From Armillaria gallica (Eukaryota > Basidiomycota > Agaricomycetes > Agaricales > Physalacriaceae), in the NCBI GenBank assembly GCA_037576215.1, contig JBANDB010000003.1, positions 5,518,001-5,582,000 of the forward strand: a stretch of DNA of 64,000 bases, written 5' to 3'. How positions within the stretch are numbered: the first letter of the stretch is position 1; every line of letters starts with the position of its first letter. Under the pieces are notes generated by a model. The model saw only the letters and a program-made list of their open reading frames with translations. It was not told the DNA's origin and did no database searches. Both the position numbers and the translations under genes were made by a program. Of this stretch, positions 30,374 to 41,291 are shown piece after piece.

Positions 30374-30668
30374 TGTAGCATACATAGTATAGGAGCACAA
30401 CATAACTCAGCCAATGTTAAAGTCCAACAATACATGCTTGTGAAATGGCTGTTCCGGAGAAGAGAATGAGCATCAAGGTACAGTCATAGTTGGATTGGTA
30501 AAAACAAATTCTAAAAATACAACAACTACCCTGGCGTCAAGATCTGGAACTCACAGATGGGATCTTGTTACTGCGGGAGGGCAGGGGGTGGCAGAGCTAT
30601 GACACCTGGAGGGCGCTCCCTGGCAGTAGCCTATGGGTACAATATTGCTACCTGAGCAGCAGAGATGT

Positions 30669-30745
30669 TCATTAATGAAGCAACCTGTGGGCGACAGGCA
30701 TTCATTAATGAACGAAGACCTGTAATCACCAGTCTTCATTAATGA
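30669..30745. repeat. Three evenly spaced TCATTAATGA palindromes
   Basis: Perfect 10-bp palindromes at 30669-30678, 30702-30711 and 30736-30745, spaced 33 and 34 bp apart, each followed by an 'acctgt'- or 'ccagc'-type word. Confidence 0.6.
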
Positions 30746-30766
30746 TACCAGCCCTATCAGGTGTAT

Positions 30767-30905
30767 GATCACTTACATATACACCGCAATGGTTTCATAT
30801 CCTCTGGAAATCTCCAGTCGTTTTTTTTTCATCTTTTATCTCTTTCCTCACTTGGCTTGCTAATGTACTCGTTATGACTTACGACCTCCCGAAACTTGTG
30901 GCCTA
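30767..30905 (+). repeat. Segment homologous to the 3' flank of the TPR-CHAT gene
   Basis: Aligns by eye with 62217-62355 over about 139 bp (for example 'gatcaYttacatRtacaccgc', 'tcgttatgacttacgacctc' versus 'tcgttatgactcacgacctc'), roughly three quarters identical. Likely remnant of a second CHAT-gene tail or a shared repeat. Confidence 0.65.
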
Positions 30906-31446
30906 CGAAACTTCCAATGTCACCTGCAATCTTCTATATCACGATTCGCAAGTCTCGTATGATAATTTATCTCGTTCATCTGGATCTCGAGAAAAGGCAA
31001 GAGAGTTCCTGTCATCCGAGTTGAACCTACCTTCCTTAAACCGAGTAGCTGGGGAAAGAGATGGCAGTGTAGGAGCAAAGACCTAGAATAGCCTTGTTAG
31101 TAGGAAGACAATCACTACTTAGCAGGTAGAAACAGAGAGCTCGAGCCAGGGAACACCATATTTCGTTATCAAAACAAGTTACAGTGATGCTGAGGGGTTC
31201 GAATGAGTCTGAGCGGGCGGTCATATCGAGGCTAATCCGCGGGTCTGGGTCGCCGTCAGTGAAGGTTCATGAGAGCGAATGTATTGTGACAGTGTAGAAG
31301 GGAAGAACATCGTGCACAACTCGATGAGCAGTATCTTGTAAGTTAATCAACATAGGCGGAGAAAAAGGACTATTATAGACTTGTAGCAGACGAAAAAGTA
31401 AACAACCATAGAAGGTGAACATAGGCGTGGTAAAAATATTGATATG

Positions 31447-32036
31447 TCATCCTCCGCAATCCTCCATATTGCTATACTTGCTCTTCTGAGGACCACGATC
31501 AAAATGACTGAAGGGTGGTGGGGACTCGGCTTTGACGCGCGCGCATAGGGCAGTGTGCGTGGGAGGTAGAGACTCAGCGCGCGGAGATGACTTGGCCAAG
31601 GAGTGTGTACTGTCGGCCTTGATATCAACCTCAGGATACTGCAAGAGAGGGATGGCAGCGATGACTGTGCTTTCCACTTTGGCCAGGTACCACAAAGTAC
31701 CATCACAGTGGTTCTTGACTTTGACTGGCGGGACAGGCGATAAAGGAGCACCATTGTCTGAATTCAAATGGGTGGGATATAATTGGTTCAGAGCACAATG
31801 TGCTGGAAGGGTATATGAAATATATTGGATTTATTGAAGGAAGGCAACTTGGGTTGAGTCGAGAAGAGGCTCTGCTTTGGCGCAGACAGCTCTGGCATCT
31901 TTGTGGGAGCATCAGACTTGGGTACACCCAGAACTTGCCTCGCATTCTGATGGGGAGTTGGCCAGGAACGCGCTACACAACGATTTAGCCAATGTAGAGC
32001 AACAAAAGGGCAGCTTCGTACCTCCACTTTGAACAA
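31447..32036 (-). CDS. Hypothetical protein, two-exon-like
   Basis: Minus-strand frames 32036-31788 (MFKVEVRSCPFVALHWLNRC, then Pro/Ser/Lys-rich) and 31767-31447 (SPVPPVKVKNHCDGTLWYLA ... AAIPLLQYPEVDI) are separated by a small gap needing an intron or frameshift. No recognised domain and no promoter evidence. Confidence 0.25.
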
Positions 32037-32611
32037 AATGATCTTGTATCCATTCTCATCTTATTTCTTGGAGCACGCCGTTACTCTGTACAACCCGTTG
32101 TAGCGGAACCTAGCCACAAGTCAGTCATTGTTACATAAAAGAGAAGGGCGAGCATAGCCATTATTCGGAGCGTATTTTGAATGAAGCCTGTATCACCGAA
32201 TAACATGCACAGGTTGGCCGGAGTGCATCGTTTTCTAAGACACCAGAGGAGAACTAGGGTATGAAAGCGTCCTTGCTCCGTCCACCTAACTTCCCATCAG
32301 CGCCTACCTCCCAGAAACACCGCAAACCTTCTCCACACAGCTGACTGCAAAGAAAAGATCAGAAACAACTCGACGATGAAAACAGGAACTGCGTACATTC
32401 TATCGCCCTTGTCTTTGTTGAACTCCTCATACCCATCTGACCTGCAACACAGTCAGCAACAAGGACATAGCATAGGCACGCACTCACAGTGAGCACAGAG
32501 AATTGGCCCCTTCTGTTCTAGTATATTTCAGTCAGAAAGCATGATGGTCAACCGACACGTGCCTTTCCTTTTGACCAGTGACCACCATGTTCCACTCAGA
32601 TGTCCAGTGGC

Positions 32612-32618
32612 TATATAA
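32612..32618 (+). promoter_or_regulatory. TATA box before the hypothetical gene at 32655
   Basis: TATATAA about 43 nt before the ATG at 32655 (context gccaccATGAGC, a good fungal start). Confidence 0.4.
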
Positions 32619-32654
32619 CACCCTGCCATTCCATGTCTACGCTCCAGAGCCACC

Positions 32655-33173
32655 ATGAGCACCATTCCTCTTCTCGACAACGCTCAGGACTTTTCCAGTG
32701 CAATCCCCAGACTATAGTCATGGTCACCACCATAGCAGCTGTCGCTACAGATACTCGACAACTATGCAAAGTACATCAGCCTCAGCGAGGGAGGATTATC
32801 ATGCAATGCCATTGGATGGGTTTTTTCCCCCACTGTTGAAGCCATTTGGTCGCGAGACGGTGTTGATGGAGGAGTATGACCAGGATTCGAATACCGATAC
32901 ATGGCAGGGCAAGATCCCAGAACAACGCGACGTGAGGCCGCCTTTGGGGTGGCATCCAATCCCTCATAGGCAACTCGTGCAGGTGCCTGATGATGCTATG
33001 AAGAAGGTACCGTTCTTGTTCTTGCTCGATGTCATCGTACTGACTGCGAGGATGTAGAACTGCAGGTACTATTTGACAGCATCGGCAAAAAGAACTCGAC
33101 GCTCGTTGAATACCACGTGTCACTCCATGAAGGGCACATACCTGGCATCCATATTCATTCCTCCCCCACATGA
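32655..33173 (+). CDS. Hypothetical spliced protein
   Basis: ATG 32655 reads MSTIPLLDNAQDFSSAIPR, then meets TAG unless spliced. The convincing coding part is 32788-33006 (HAMPLDGFFPPLLKPFGRE ... PPLGWHPIPHRQLVQVP), joined over a GTACCG...CTGCAG intron to 33066-33173 (VLFDSIGKKNSTLVEYHV ... to TGA). Unknown family; exon 1 connection uncertain. Confidence 0.35.
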
Positions 33174-33924
33174 AGTCGCGCGAGTCTCGCTTCTTGAGAT
33201 CAGCCATACCCCCGACCATTCATTGCATGTCGTGCCTGCCCCCCAAGACTGTAAACAAGGTATGTGTTGTGCTTAACTATCTTTTTTTGTATGCTGATGT
33301 GTCGTTGTAGTTACCGAGAAGGGGTGGGGTGGGCGGCATCCATTTAGCAGCGCCAGGAGGGTCACCAGTTTACCGAAAGAATACCTGATGTTCTACGGGT
33401 CTCGAGATGACGACTAGCTTGCCATCATCAAGTGTATTCTCAAAGCCGGCGTTGGATACATGACCAATTGTCGCGAAGTTGTTTGAAGCAGATGGTGGGT
33501 GCCGTCAAAACAAAGAATGTCATTTAATTGTATCACACAAACCAAACTGCATGTATGATAGACAAAGAATCCTTGATTATCTTTTGCCTTTGACTTGGAT
33601 CAAGCTTCCCATGACGTTTCCAACATCAGTCAGCGCTGGGAATCGAATCACATCTGCTGCATGACTTAGCAGTACCTGGCAGGGCGACAATGTTGAGGAC
33701 TAGCTGGATCTTGTGCAAGCGCACAGATCTCAGAAAGAAGACGGATTTTTTCCGTCCTTCCGTCGTCTTCATTGTCTTCTAAAGCAAGTTCTAAAGTTGC
33801 ATTAGTCTGGCAACTAGGATTGCATCGAAATGAATGATTCGATGCGCCATCCAAGGCCAGTTAGAGAGTGGATGAAGAAATAGAACATGCCCCTTCTTAT
33901 CAAAAAATAACAACCGAATTCCAA
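33174..33924. other. No gene recognised
   Basis: Short ORFs only, on both strands, without introns or domains I can support. Confidence 0.35.
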
Positions 33925-35448
33925 TTACCACCATCCATCAGGTTCGTCCCCGTCCCATGGGTTCCACATCCTCCTCCAGAACACCTCGCTCATTTTAACA
34001 CGATTGATAACCACCTTCCCGCCAACCCACTCAATATCCCAAACAAAAAACGCATAAGGGGAAGGGTCTCTGCTGAACATAGCCACAGACCGCAGAGAGG
34101 GACAGTAAGCAGCAAAAATGGATGCAGCAAAATAAGCATTGTCATCGCTGTCCAAACAGTCATCTACATCCAAGCCTCCCTCAAGCACCTGTAGAGACAA
34201 AGGAGAATATCCATCCTTTATTATGAGGTAGTTCCACCCAAAGTACTGCAGATTGCTGAATGACACAAGACGCCGAGCGTACTCCCACGGCAGTGAAAGC
34301 CACTCACAGTGACTCGTTTTACGCTGTCGATTGCTCGAGCGGCGGAACAGGTAGAGGGAGCGCAGTCGGGGAAACGATTGGGATATCCTATCGAGGATGA
34401 CCAGGCATCCTTCCAACAGCCCATCAAAAATAAACTCCTCCAAGGGATGAGGCTGCAGCGCATCGAGAAGGAGGTGAAAAGCAGCATCCGAAGCGGGCTC
34501 TCACACAGATAGCTTGAAATGCGTCAAATGATGCTCGGTTGCCCGGTTCAGCCAATCAACAACCAGACCGACCGCAGGCCCATCAAACCCATCTTCTATC
34601 GAACCCAGCGAAAAGCGCCTCAGACTGCAAAAGTTTCCAAAATGGATCACGTCTGATGATATAACCAGCGTTGTTTCCGTAAGGTCAAAGAGAATGAGAT
34701 TGTGAACATTTGGACAAAGTGTGAGGATATTCCAGAGGGATGGCGTCTCCTTGAAGATTTTGAGAGACAGGTTTCAGATGTTGTGTAGTATTTTAGCTCT
34801 GCCAAAGATGTTGTAAGAAAGGAAGCACCGAAAGAGTTGCAGTGTATGAAGGTGGGGGAGCGCCAACAATGTCTGGATGAAGGTTTCGTCTAGGTCGTAG
34901 GAAGACATCCCAATAGTCAACAGACTTGTACAAGCCCTAAGAACAGCGCATATACCTTGCACGATAGCAGACATGAAAGATGCCGGGGTGAATGTATTGG
35001 GAAAATCGTAATCCATATCACTAAACCATTCATTTGTGATATGGACATGTTCAATTCTTTGCGTGATATCTGGGCAAGTGAGGAGGAAATGGGATCGAGA
35101 CAAACATTGGATGACCGAGTTGAGGAAATTTTCCATTTTATGTGCGCATCTTGTTTCGTCAGTGACGTCCTCTGGAAGATCTGAATAGAAATAGGAATCA
35201 GAGGATAGGCGCAGCGAACATGACTAGCAGGCAATTAGGATATCTGTATCCCCAAGAAGGGAGAAGCTTACCAGATAGATATACAGCAGTGAAACACCAT
35301 GCAAGCGATGACACGTCGCAGACAGGCGACGTGCAGCATCAATGTAACAGATTCGATGAAAAATCATATGTAGTATCTCGTTTGGGAGATCAAGCAAAGT
35401 ATGCCCCTGGATTTTCGGTTGTGAATTGCATTCGGATAATAATTCCAA
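33925..35448 (-). pseudogene. F-box/LRR-like protein with two in-frame TGA codons
   Basis: Exon 1 (35448-35272) encodes MELLSECNSQ and an F-box (LLDLPNEILHMIFHRICYID, residues about 18-60), the Skp1-binding domain of SCF ubiquitin ligases. The intron GTAAGC...TGCTAG is phase 0. Exon 2 (35223-33925) continues as a leucine-rich, repeat-like region typical of agaric F-box proteins (LPHLHTLQLF, FPRLRSLYLF, FSNLQYFGW) to the stop at 33925. The frame is uninterrupted except for TGA at plus 34774-34776 (HNI-stop-NLSLKIF) and 34501-34503 (LSV-stop-EPASD), both explained by CGA to TGA. Full length would be about 491 residues. Likely a recent pseudogene. Confidence 0.7.
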
Positions 35449-35460
35449 AATCTTTTCTGA

Positions 35461-36195
35461 TCAAATCAAGGTAAGAACCTGTAAAACTTCAGGGCGGCAC
35501 GAGGACTCACCTGTCCAGCCAAGAATAAAACCGTATCCTTCTTTCGGTACGAGCCATTTCGACTGAAATCTCTCCCAGAGGGCTTGGTCAGCTACAGTAT
35601 AGACCACGTCTTTGCGTGTCTCTCCAAGAAAATCAAGTGAGAACTCGACAGATTGAACAGTCAATGGCATGAGCTGACACATGTCTGAATGCAGCAATGA
35701 CCAACGAGACGAGATGTAAGAGAACCGCTGCAAACAAACTCATATCGGTGTGCTGCCACTGGGAAGACTTGTTACCCACATCAGGATGCCTCCCCGCCAA
35801 GTCAGAATTGCCCTATCGAATCCATCATTAGGCCATTATCAAAGAAAAATCACTGCATATACCGTGTAGAAACCCTCTAAAGTGAGAAAGAATGCCTCAA
35901 GGCGCAGCCGTCGGAAGATGCTATCGTTTATAATACTCATTGTCCCGTCATCCTTGATCTTTGTAAAGGAGGATCGGGGATACCTAGAGTCAAACCGAAC
36001 GGCCAAGGACTCGTAGTGCGTTAGATGCGGCCAATATGTCAAGTTGCAGAGGGTATCTTTGCGTCTTTGAAGCGGAGGCTCATCTTCAAGGAGACAGATG
36101 GGTTCGTCCAGCGTCATGGTGATTCGTAGACGAGAAAGATTAGACAATTCAAATTGAGGCGAGTTTTCTGTTCCCTCCGGCCCGGTGGCCCACAA
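35461..36195 (-). CDS. Hypothetical protein, fragmentary
   Basis: Minus-strand segments 36195-35839 (LSNLSRLRITMTLDEP ... RLRLEAFFLTLEGFYT) and 35733-35461 (RFSYISSRWSLLHSDMCQL ... WERFQSKWLVPKEGYGF) read like consecutive exons of one gene with a short intron between. It lies just upstream of, and on the same strand as, the F-box pseudogene. No domain recognised. Confidence 0.3.
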
Positions 36196-36928
36196 TCTTT
36201 GTTACCCTACGGAATAGTGAAGACTCATATTCCTGTGCTCGACATCTAAAGTTACCACATGACGGAATCTCGTTCATTCATGGAGAGTCGCTTTCTGTGC
36301 CCAATTCTCCCCAGGAGAAAACTCGCCGTCGAAACTGAAGAGATCTGCCTGGCAATAGAGGAATATGAATCATAATAGAGTCCGACCGACCTTCCGACAC
36401 GCTGGACGACAAATCCTCTGTACACTGGTTTGCTATTTTCTCAATATCTTCAAGCTTGTTATTTTCTTTAACACAAGACACGTTTACAGACCCAATGGCT
36501 GACTGTGAACTACAAGCCTTGAAAGGACACAGTCAAACCACATGCATCGACGACCCCAGCTCCATGCTGCGCTAGATCCAGCAGCAATATCTCACCCTCT
36601 TGAATGTCTCCATACTTCGAGCCTCTTTCACAAGCTGTCTACGAAGCACGCTGTGAAGTCACCAGCACCAATATCGCAGCTCCCATTGGGCTTTGCACGT
36701 TGCCCTGCCTCGCTGTTCCTTGCATAAGCCATCGGTCACGGTCTCATCTCCTCTTACATTATTTCCCCGGCGAGGCTTCAGTCTTGAAATTCCTGGAATG
36801 CCACTCAATCGGTTCTCGACTTGAAGATCAGGAACCCGCTCTCGAGATAGCCGCGAAAACGTGTCCTCCTTAGTGATTCATGTTGTATAAAGTTGTATCA
36901 CTGGGAAGTGGATATCGGCGTCTAGACT
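36196..36928. other. No gene recognised
   Basis: Only short unsupported ORFs on either strand. Confidence 0.35.
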
Positions 36929-37468
36929 ATGGACTGGAGTGAATTCGATGGTCCCTTGGTTGTATTCTCAAATGGGCGCATCATTCGAGCTGCTGTTTGG
37001 AATTTGGATGATTTAGATACGCACGGTGAACACAGGGATACAATTGGAGAGGAAATGGATTCCCATTCGACTGTCTCAATCACAACTGTGACGATCCCGA
37101 ACATGTCGAGCTCTCAAGCTGGATTCCAAAATCACTTTTCAGGACGGAAAGATGAAGCCATGCAAATAAGTCCATCATCCTTCATCTCCAGGCACGATGA
37201 TATGCAGTGGTCGGGAATGATGAATCCTGCCTTTCCCTCAATTTAGAGCACGATGCCAAGGTCGGTTAAAAGTTTTTTTGGACATAGCGGTCACATTGCA
37301 AGCATTCCAACCGATCCATCTGCAAATGCCTACATGTTTGCCACAGGATGCACCGGCGACTTTGCTTGCTTGTATGTCCATACCCCTGCTTGTCCTGTTA
37401 CAAGCATTTACACTGAAGAACGAAACAGACCTCAAGTTCTATTGATTGAATTCCTATGGAATACCTAG
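36929..37468 (+). pseudogene. WD40-like gene fragment
   Basis: Plus-strand pieces 36929-37246 (FDGPLVVFSNGRIIRAAVWN, VSITTVTIP) and 37253-37468 contain FFGHSGHIASIPTDPSANAY, FATGC and LYVHTPACPV, resembling a GH...LYD WD40 blade with small frameshifts. A tail 'ESDSMDYDDNDNDDNED' appears near 37699. Likely a relic; family assignment is tentative. Confidence 0.35.
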
Positions 37469-37719
37469 TCTGTAGCGATTCCTTTACTTGAATGTCCTTC
37501 CCTAATCTCCGTCTTTCTAACTCTGGAAGTTGTTTGAATGCAAAACGTCCGTGCTCACTCACTCGTCTACAAGCTGGGAACGGGCAACAACACAGTCGAT
37601 TCTCTTGCATGGGACTCTGCTCATAATTGTTTGTATGCAGTGACGCACTGTGACTAAACAGATTGCTGTGAGAACTACTATGGGTACTGAAGTGTAAAAT
37701 GGAAAGTGACAGCATGGAC

Positions 37720-38522
37720 TACGATGACAATGACAATGATGACAATGAGGATATGGGGTGGCCGAAGAAGGCCCAGCATAAGGAGGATTGTTTTGGCCAT
37801 GTGTGCAATTCAGGTGACCATTGACTTAATGAGAATGCATTTTAAATCACTTGCCCGTTACTGATTCACGACATTTAGTTTTGCTACATTGCTCGGGAGG
37901 GATTGGTTCGAGTCTAAGGCATGTTTAAAGAGATGGGCTAGGACAACGCATAGTCATGCCAGAATAAAGGATTCCATGCTCCTGAGAAGATAAAGCCCTC
38001 GGAGCTTTTCGGACGGTCCTCAGAGCCCCATCCCTCTCCAAGCGTCGCCAGTTCGCAGTAGAAAGAAGACTAATGTCCGTTTGCAAATTGACCTCGGGGC
38101 TTTCCACATTCCAACCAAGTTTCCGTCAATTCTTATGAGGTAAGGAGAATACAGGGCTTGATTCTTCTCTTGTCGCCATGATGCCAATACGAGGACAAGA
38201 ACGGAAGTGCTGCACGCAACTTGCAAGCGGCTCCTAGGAGCTTTGATCCCCGCCGGTCGAGCGGTCTGATCTTCCTCAGAAACAAACATCAACGCGAGTT
38301 CAGCTTCAGCTTCGACTTCCATGTGGCCTGTGTATTCCACACGCAGTTCCGTGATTCTAATGGCTTGGGTCCAAAATCCTACTTGAGTTCATCTTCGGAT
38401 ACGAACGTCCAGGTTGAATGTCTCCCAGGCGCATGGCGCGGAGTGAAGATTTTCTACATCAGGCTATGTATCTGTTTTTTGAATCTGGCCCCGAATGATT
38501 GTCCAAGCTGGTATCCTCTTTC
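37720..38522. other. No gene recognised upstream of the P450
   Basis: Short ORFs on both strands without supporting motifs; the 3' end is the P450 promoter region. Confidence 0.35.
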
Positions 38523-38533
38523 TTCATATAAAA
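38523..38533 (+). promoter_or_regulatory. TATA box of the P450 gene
   Basis: CATATAAAACC lies about 35-40 nt upstream of the ATG at 38566. Confidence 0.5.
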
Positions 38534-38565
38534 CCCTCCAGAAACAGAGCAGTAATGCCTAAACA

Positions 38566-40227
38566 ATGGTGACTTTTATCCTCCTCCTCACCACATTCCT
38601 TGTGATTGCTCTTTCTACTCGACTATTGAGAAGGAGACGTAGCGCTGTCAAGCAACTTCGTGGCCCCCCTTCAAACTCATGGCTCTTGGGTGATGCACGT
38701 TCCTCGTCTCATATGTTAATGCCGCTTATTTTCTGGCATAAGGCCATGAATACATGACGCAGCATGAAGACCAAGTCGGTGATCTAGAGTATTCTTGGTA
38801 TCGTGAATACGGTGGTGTCTATCGCGCAGCTGGCTGTTACGGTGTCAGTCTTCTCGCATAGTATTCTTTATTCGTTGCTAACTCTTACGATATCTAGCAA
38901 GACATATTAGCCATCGCCGATCCAGAAGCTTTGCGGTATATTACACAAGTCACTGGTTATTGTTACCCCAAAACGGCAGACTTTGATTTCAACTTCAATA
39001 TTCTTTTGGGACTGGGAATCGTTACCGCCGCTGGTAATGTCCTTTTAGCTTCGTACTAACTACATTCTAAGACTGTTCTTAGGCTCTGTTCACCAGTGGC
39101 ACAGGAAAGTCATGAACCCAGCGTTCTCTCCCAGACAACTTCGAACCTTTCTAAGTCTTTTCCAATGTACAACAAGATATGTACATATGCATGCATTCTG
39201 TTTCCGTTTTCTATTGAACGAGACTTGTGTAGTTCTCGTGGAAGCTTATGGACCTGGTCAAAGGAGGCCAGTCGACCTTGAATATGAACCGATGGCTTGG
39301 AAAGCTGACCCTGGACATTATTGGCGAGAGTGAGTTTGATTTAAAGTAAGCCATTAAGTATCCGTACTGAAATATGCTTTTAGGTGCCTTTAGATACCAG
39401 TATGGCGGACTTGATAATGACAATAACAAGCTAACCAAGATGCTGAACAATCTATTGTTCGTGGTGATCATTTTCATGATGATTCGTTACTTATATCTTC
39501 ATTACAGTCATGACGCAGGTGTTTTACCAAGTAGGGCTGCTGTACTAATCTCAGCCCTTCCACGCATTCTTCCGGGCCCTCTCCTCTACCTTCTCGACCT
39601 TGTTCCGTCTCGCTTAAAGCGACGTTATACTGACTTCAATGTCCTCATGAAAGAGATAGGACGCCAAGTCCTCAAGCAGAATCTCGAGGGCGGTGTCGCC
39701 TCGTCTACCGGAAAGGATATCTTAAGTATTCTCGGTGAGCCTTACTGGTTGAATGTACCTAGACAATATTAAACACTTTGTTCCTTTTAGCTCGTGCTAA
39801 CGCAGATGAAGAACAGAAGAAACGCTTGAGCGATGATGAAGTACTTGCCCAAGTAGTGTTAGTCGTTCTACCACTCAGTGCAATGCCACCCCTTAAATGA
39901 ATGATCTTACTTTTGTAGCTCGCTGACCTTGGCGGGGTATGAAACCACGTCATCTACACTGTCATGGCTTTTATATGAGCTATGTAATCGTCCTGAACAA
40001 CAGAAGTGTATTCACCAAGAAATTGCCGAAGTCCGTACTCGAGTTGGAGCAGAAGACAAACTCTCTTCGGCAGACTACGATAGTATGCCATTCATGAATG
40101 CTGTGATTAAGGTATATGTTCGTCTGTCCCAGTTGAATCCTCTGAAGATGAACCTCGCTCCTATAGGAAACCCTTCGATTCCATCCTATCATTCCCGCAA
40201 TCATGCGAGCCGCAGAATCGGACAATG
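38566..40227 (+). pseudogene. Cytochrome P450 monooxygenase, 5' part (interrupted)
   Basis: Membrane-anchored E-class P450. The N-terminal helix is TFILLLTTFLVIALST followed by RRRR and the hinge GPPSNSWLLG. Exons include 38566-38689, 38743-38843, 38898-39033, 39083 to about 39167, then segments with LGKLTLDIIGE (about 39300), ARANADEEQKKR (about 39795) and the I-helix AGYETTSSTLSW (about 39930-39965, oxygen-activation motif). The K-helix ETLR lies in an exon starting at 40167 after a GTATAT...CTATAG intron. At RAAESDN the coding sequence is cut by element 2; it resumes at 48603 as VIPLLEPV. All introns are about 45-60 bp. No premature stop was noted in the checked exons, so the insertion may be the main lesion. 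Substrate cannot be predicted. Confidence 0.8.
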
Positions 40228-40588
40228 TGTTACGATCCATTCTACTTTTTCTTATTTTATCTTATCATGGCACTTCGGCACCTTATCTTATCATGGCACC
40301 TCGGCACGCACGGACCATCCCCAACGATCAACCCCAGAACTCCCAGTGAAGCTGCAACCCATTGTACTAATTATAGAACAGACACATGTATATAAGTAGC
40401 ACCGCTAGAAACCTGTACCCCAGCTTTGAGCTAAGATTATACCACCTGGACTTTTCTCTTATCGCTTGCCGAGAGTCTAAGTGTTACCGCCTCGCTGTAG
40501 CAGACGTTACAGTTCTATCGACCTGTCCAAAGTGAGAGACAGTCCTTGTTAGACGCCTAGTCTGTTATTCCCGAGTCCGGACATAACA
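40228..40588 (+). repeat. 5' LTR of element 2
   Basis: 361 bp; 26 bp longer than the 3' LTR because 'cttatcatggcacYtcggcac' (with its linker) is tandemly duplicated near 40260-40310. TATA (TATATAAG) at 40389-40396; AGCTTTGAGCTAA at 40422-40434. Confidence 0.9.
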
Positions 40589-40589
40589 G

Positions 40590-40602
40590 TTAGCTCAAAG
40601 CT
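40590..40602 (+). other. Self-primed primer binding site of element 2
   Basis: TTAGCTCAAAGCT, 1 nt after the LTR, exactly complementary to 40422-40434, which lies 33 nt after the TATA box. Confidence 0.75.
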
Positions 40603-40639
40603 TCTTATAACCTACCGACGTGTATCGCGGAGGTTCTGC

Positions 40640-40819
40640 ATGACCAAACCAACCGCAACAAACCCGACACCGACGACGGCAACGGAAATCTCAATGGAAC
40701 GACGAACCGTCCTTACCCTCTTCTTCTTAAACACCGTCGCCCTCGTCCTACTTAAAATCTTACTGTATCAGACGGCTCGTATCGCCGCTGATCTCCATCA
40801 ACTACAGCACCAACGCTAA
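40640..40819 (+). CDS. 59-residue membrane ORF A of element 2
   Basis: First AUG after the PBS: MTKPTATNPTPT, a Thr/Pro N-terminus, then a hydrophobic helix (VLTLFFLNTVALVLLKILL) and a short tail DLHQLQHQR. The TAA stop overlaps the next start as TAATG (40817-40821), typical of stop-start coupled translation. Unknown function; not a standard retrotransposon gene. Confidence 0.5.
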   Translation: MTKPTATNPTPTTATEISMERRTVLTLFFLNTVALVLLKILLYQTARIAADLHQLQHQR

Positions 40820-41238
40820 TGACCCAGGACCTGTCAGGAAGACAGACCGTCGCCCTAGGCTCTGCCATCATTGTCACCACTTTCCTTTGCCTGCTCACCG
40901 CAGCTCTAGTCCTCGCCTACCAAAAACAAATCCGAGCCGTCCTCCACCGGAGGGGAGTACTGGTGGTACCACCCCCGCCGCCGATTCCTCAACACTATGT
41001 CGAACTCCCCCGACTTGACCCCGCCCACATCAGGCCGGGTCTCCGCACCACCGAGACTAGGGCCCAGCGGGACCGCCAGGCCACGGTCTACTTCGAACCG
41101 AACCTGGAATTCTTCGAGAATTGGGAGACTGCCCCGACCGACACAGCCAACAGTCCCGATACCTCCTCCAGCGGTGCCTCGGAGGGTCCTTCGAGGATAC
41201 AGGTTGAGGACCTCCCCGATCCCCCACCATACTCCTGA
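40819..41238 (+). CDS. 140-residue single-pass membrane ORF B of element 2 with C-terminal PPPY
   Basis: Starts in the TAATG overlap with ORF A. One membrane helix (about residues 12-33, GSAIIVTTFLCLLTAALVLA) is followed by basic QKQIRAVLHRR, a Pro-rich segment and an acidic tail ending LPDPPPYS. PPxY motifs bind WW domains of Rsp5/Nedd4 ubiquitin ligases. Position and topology match the 18532-19560 ORF of element 1, though sequence similarity is low. It has stayed open in an element whose gag and pol are broken, but at 140 codons this may be chance. Confidence 0.5.
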   Translation: MTQDLSGRQTVALGSAIIVTTFLCLLTAALVLAYQKQIRAVLHRRGVLVVPPPPPIPQHYVELPRLDPAHIRPGLRTTETRAQRDRQATVYFEPNLEFFENWETAPTDTANSPDTSSSGASEGPSRIQVEDLPDPPPYS

Positions 41239-41291
41239 AGCGTCAGAAGACCTGTACGGGCCCTTTCCTGGGGAACTCACCCCGGCCCCCT

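Larger units (their letters stand above)
30374..31446. other. Non-coding region downstream of the KDZ gene
   Basis: No supported gene. Holds three TCATTAATGA palindromes (30669-30745) and a segment related to the 3' flank of the TPR-CHAT gene (30767-30905). Confidence 0.5.
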
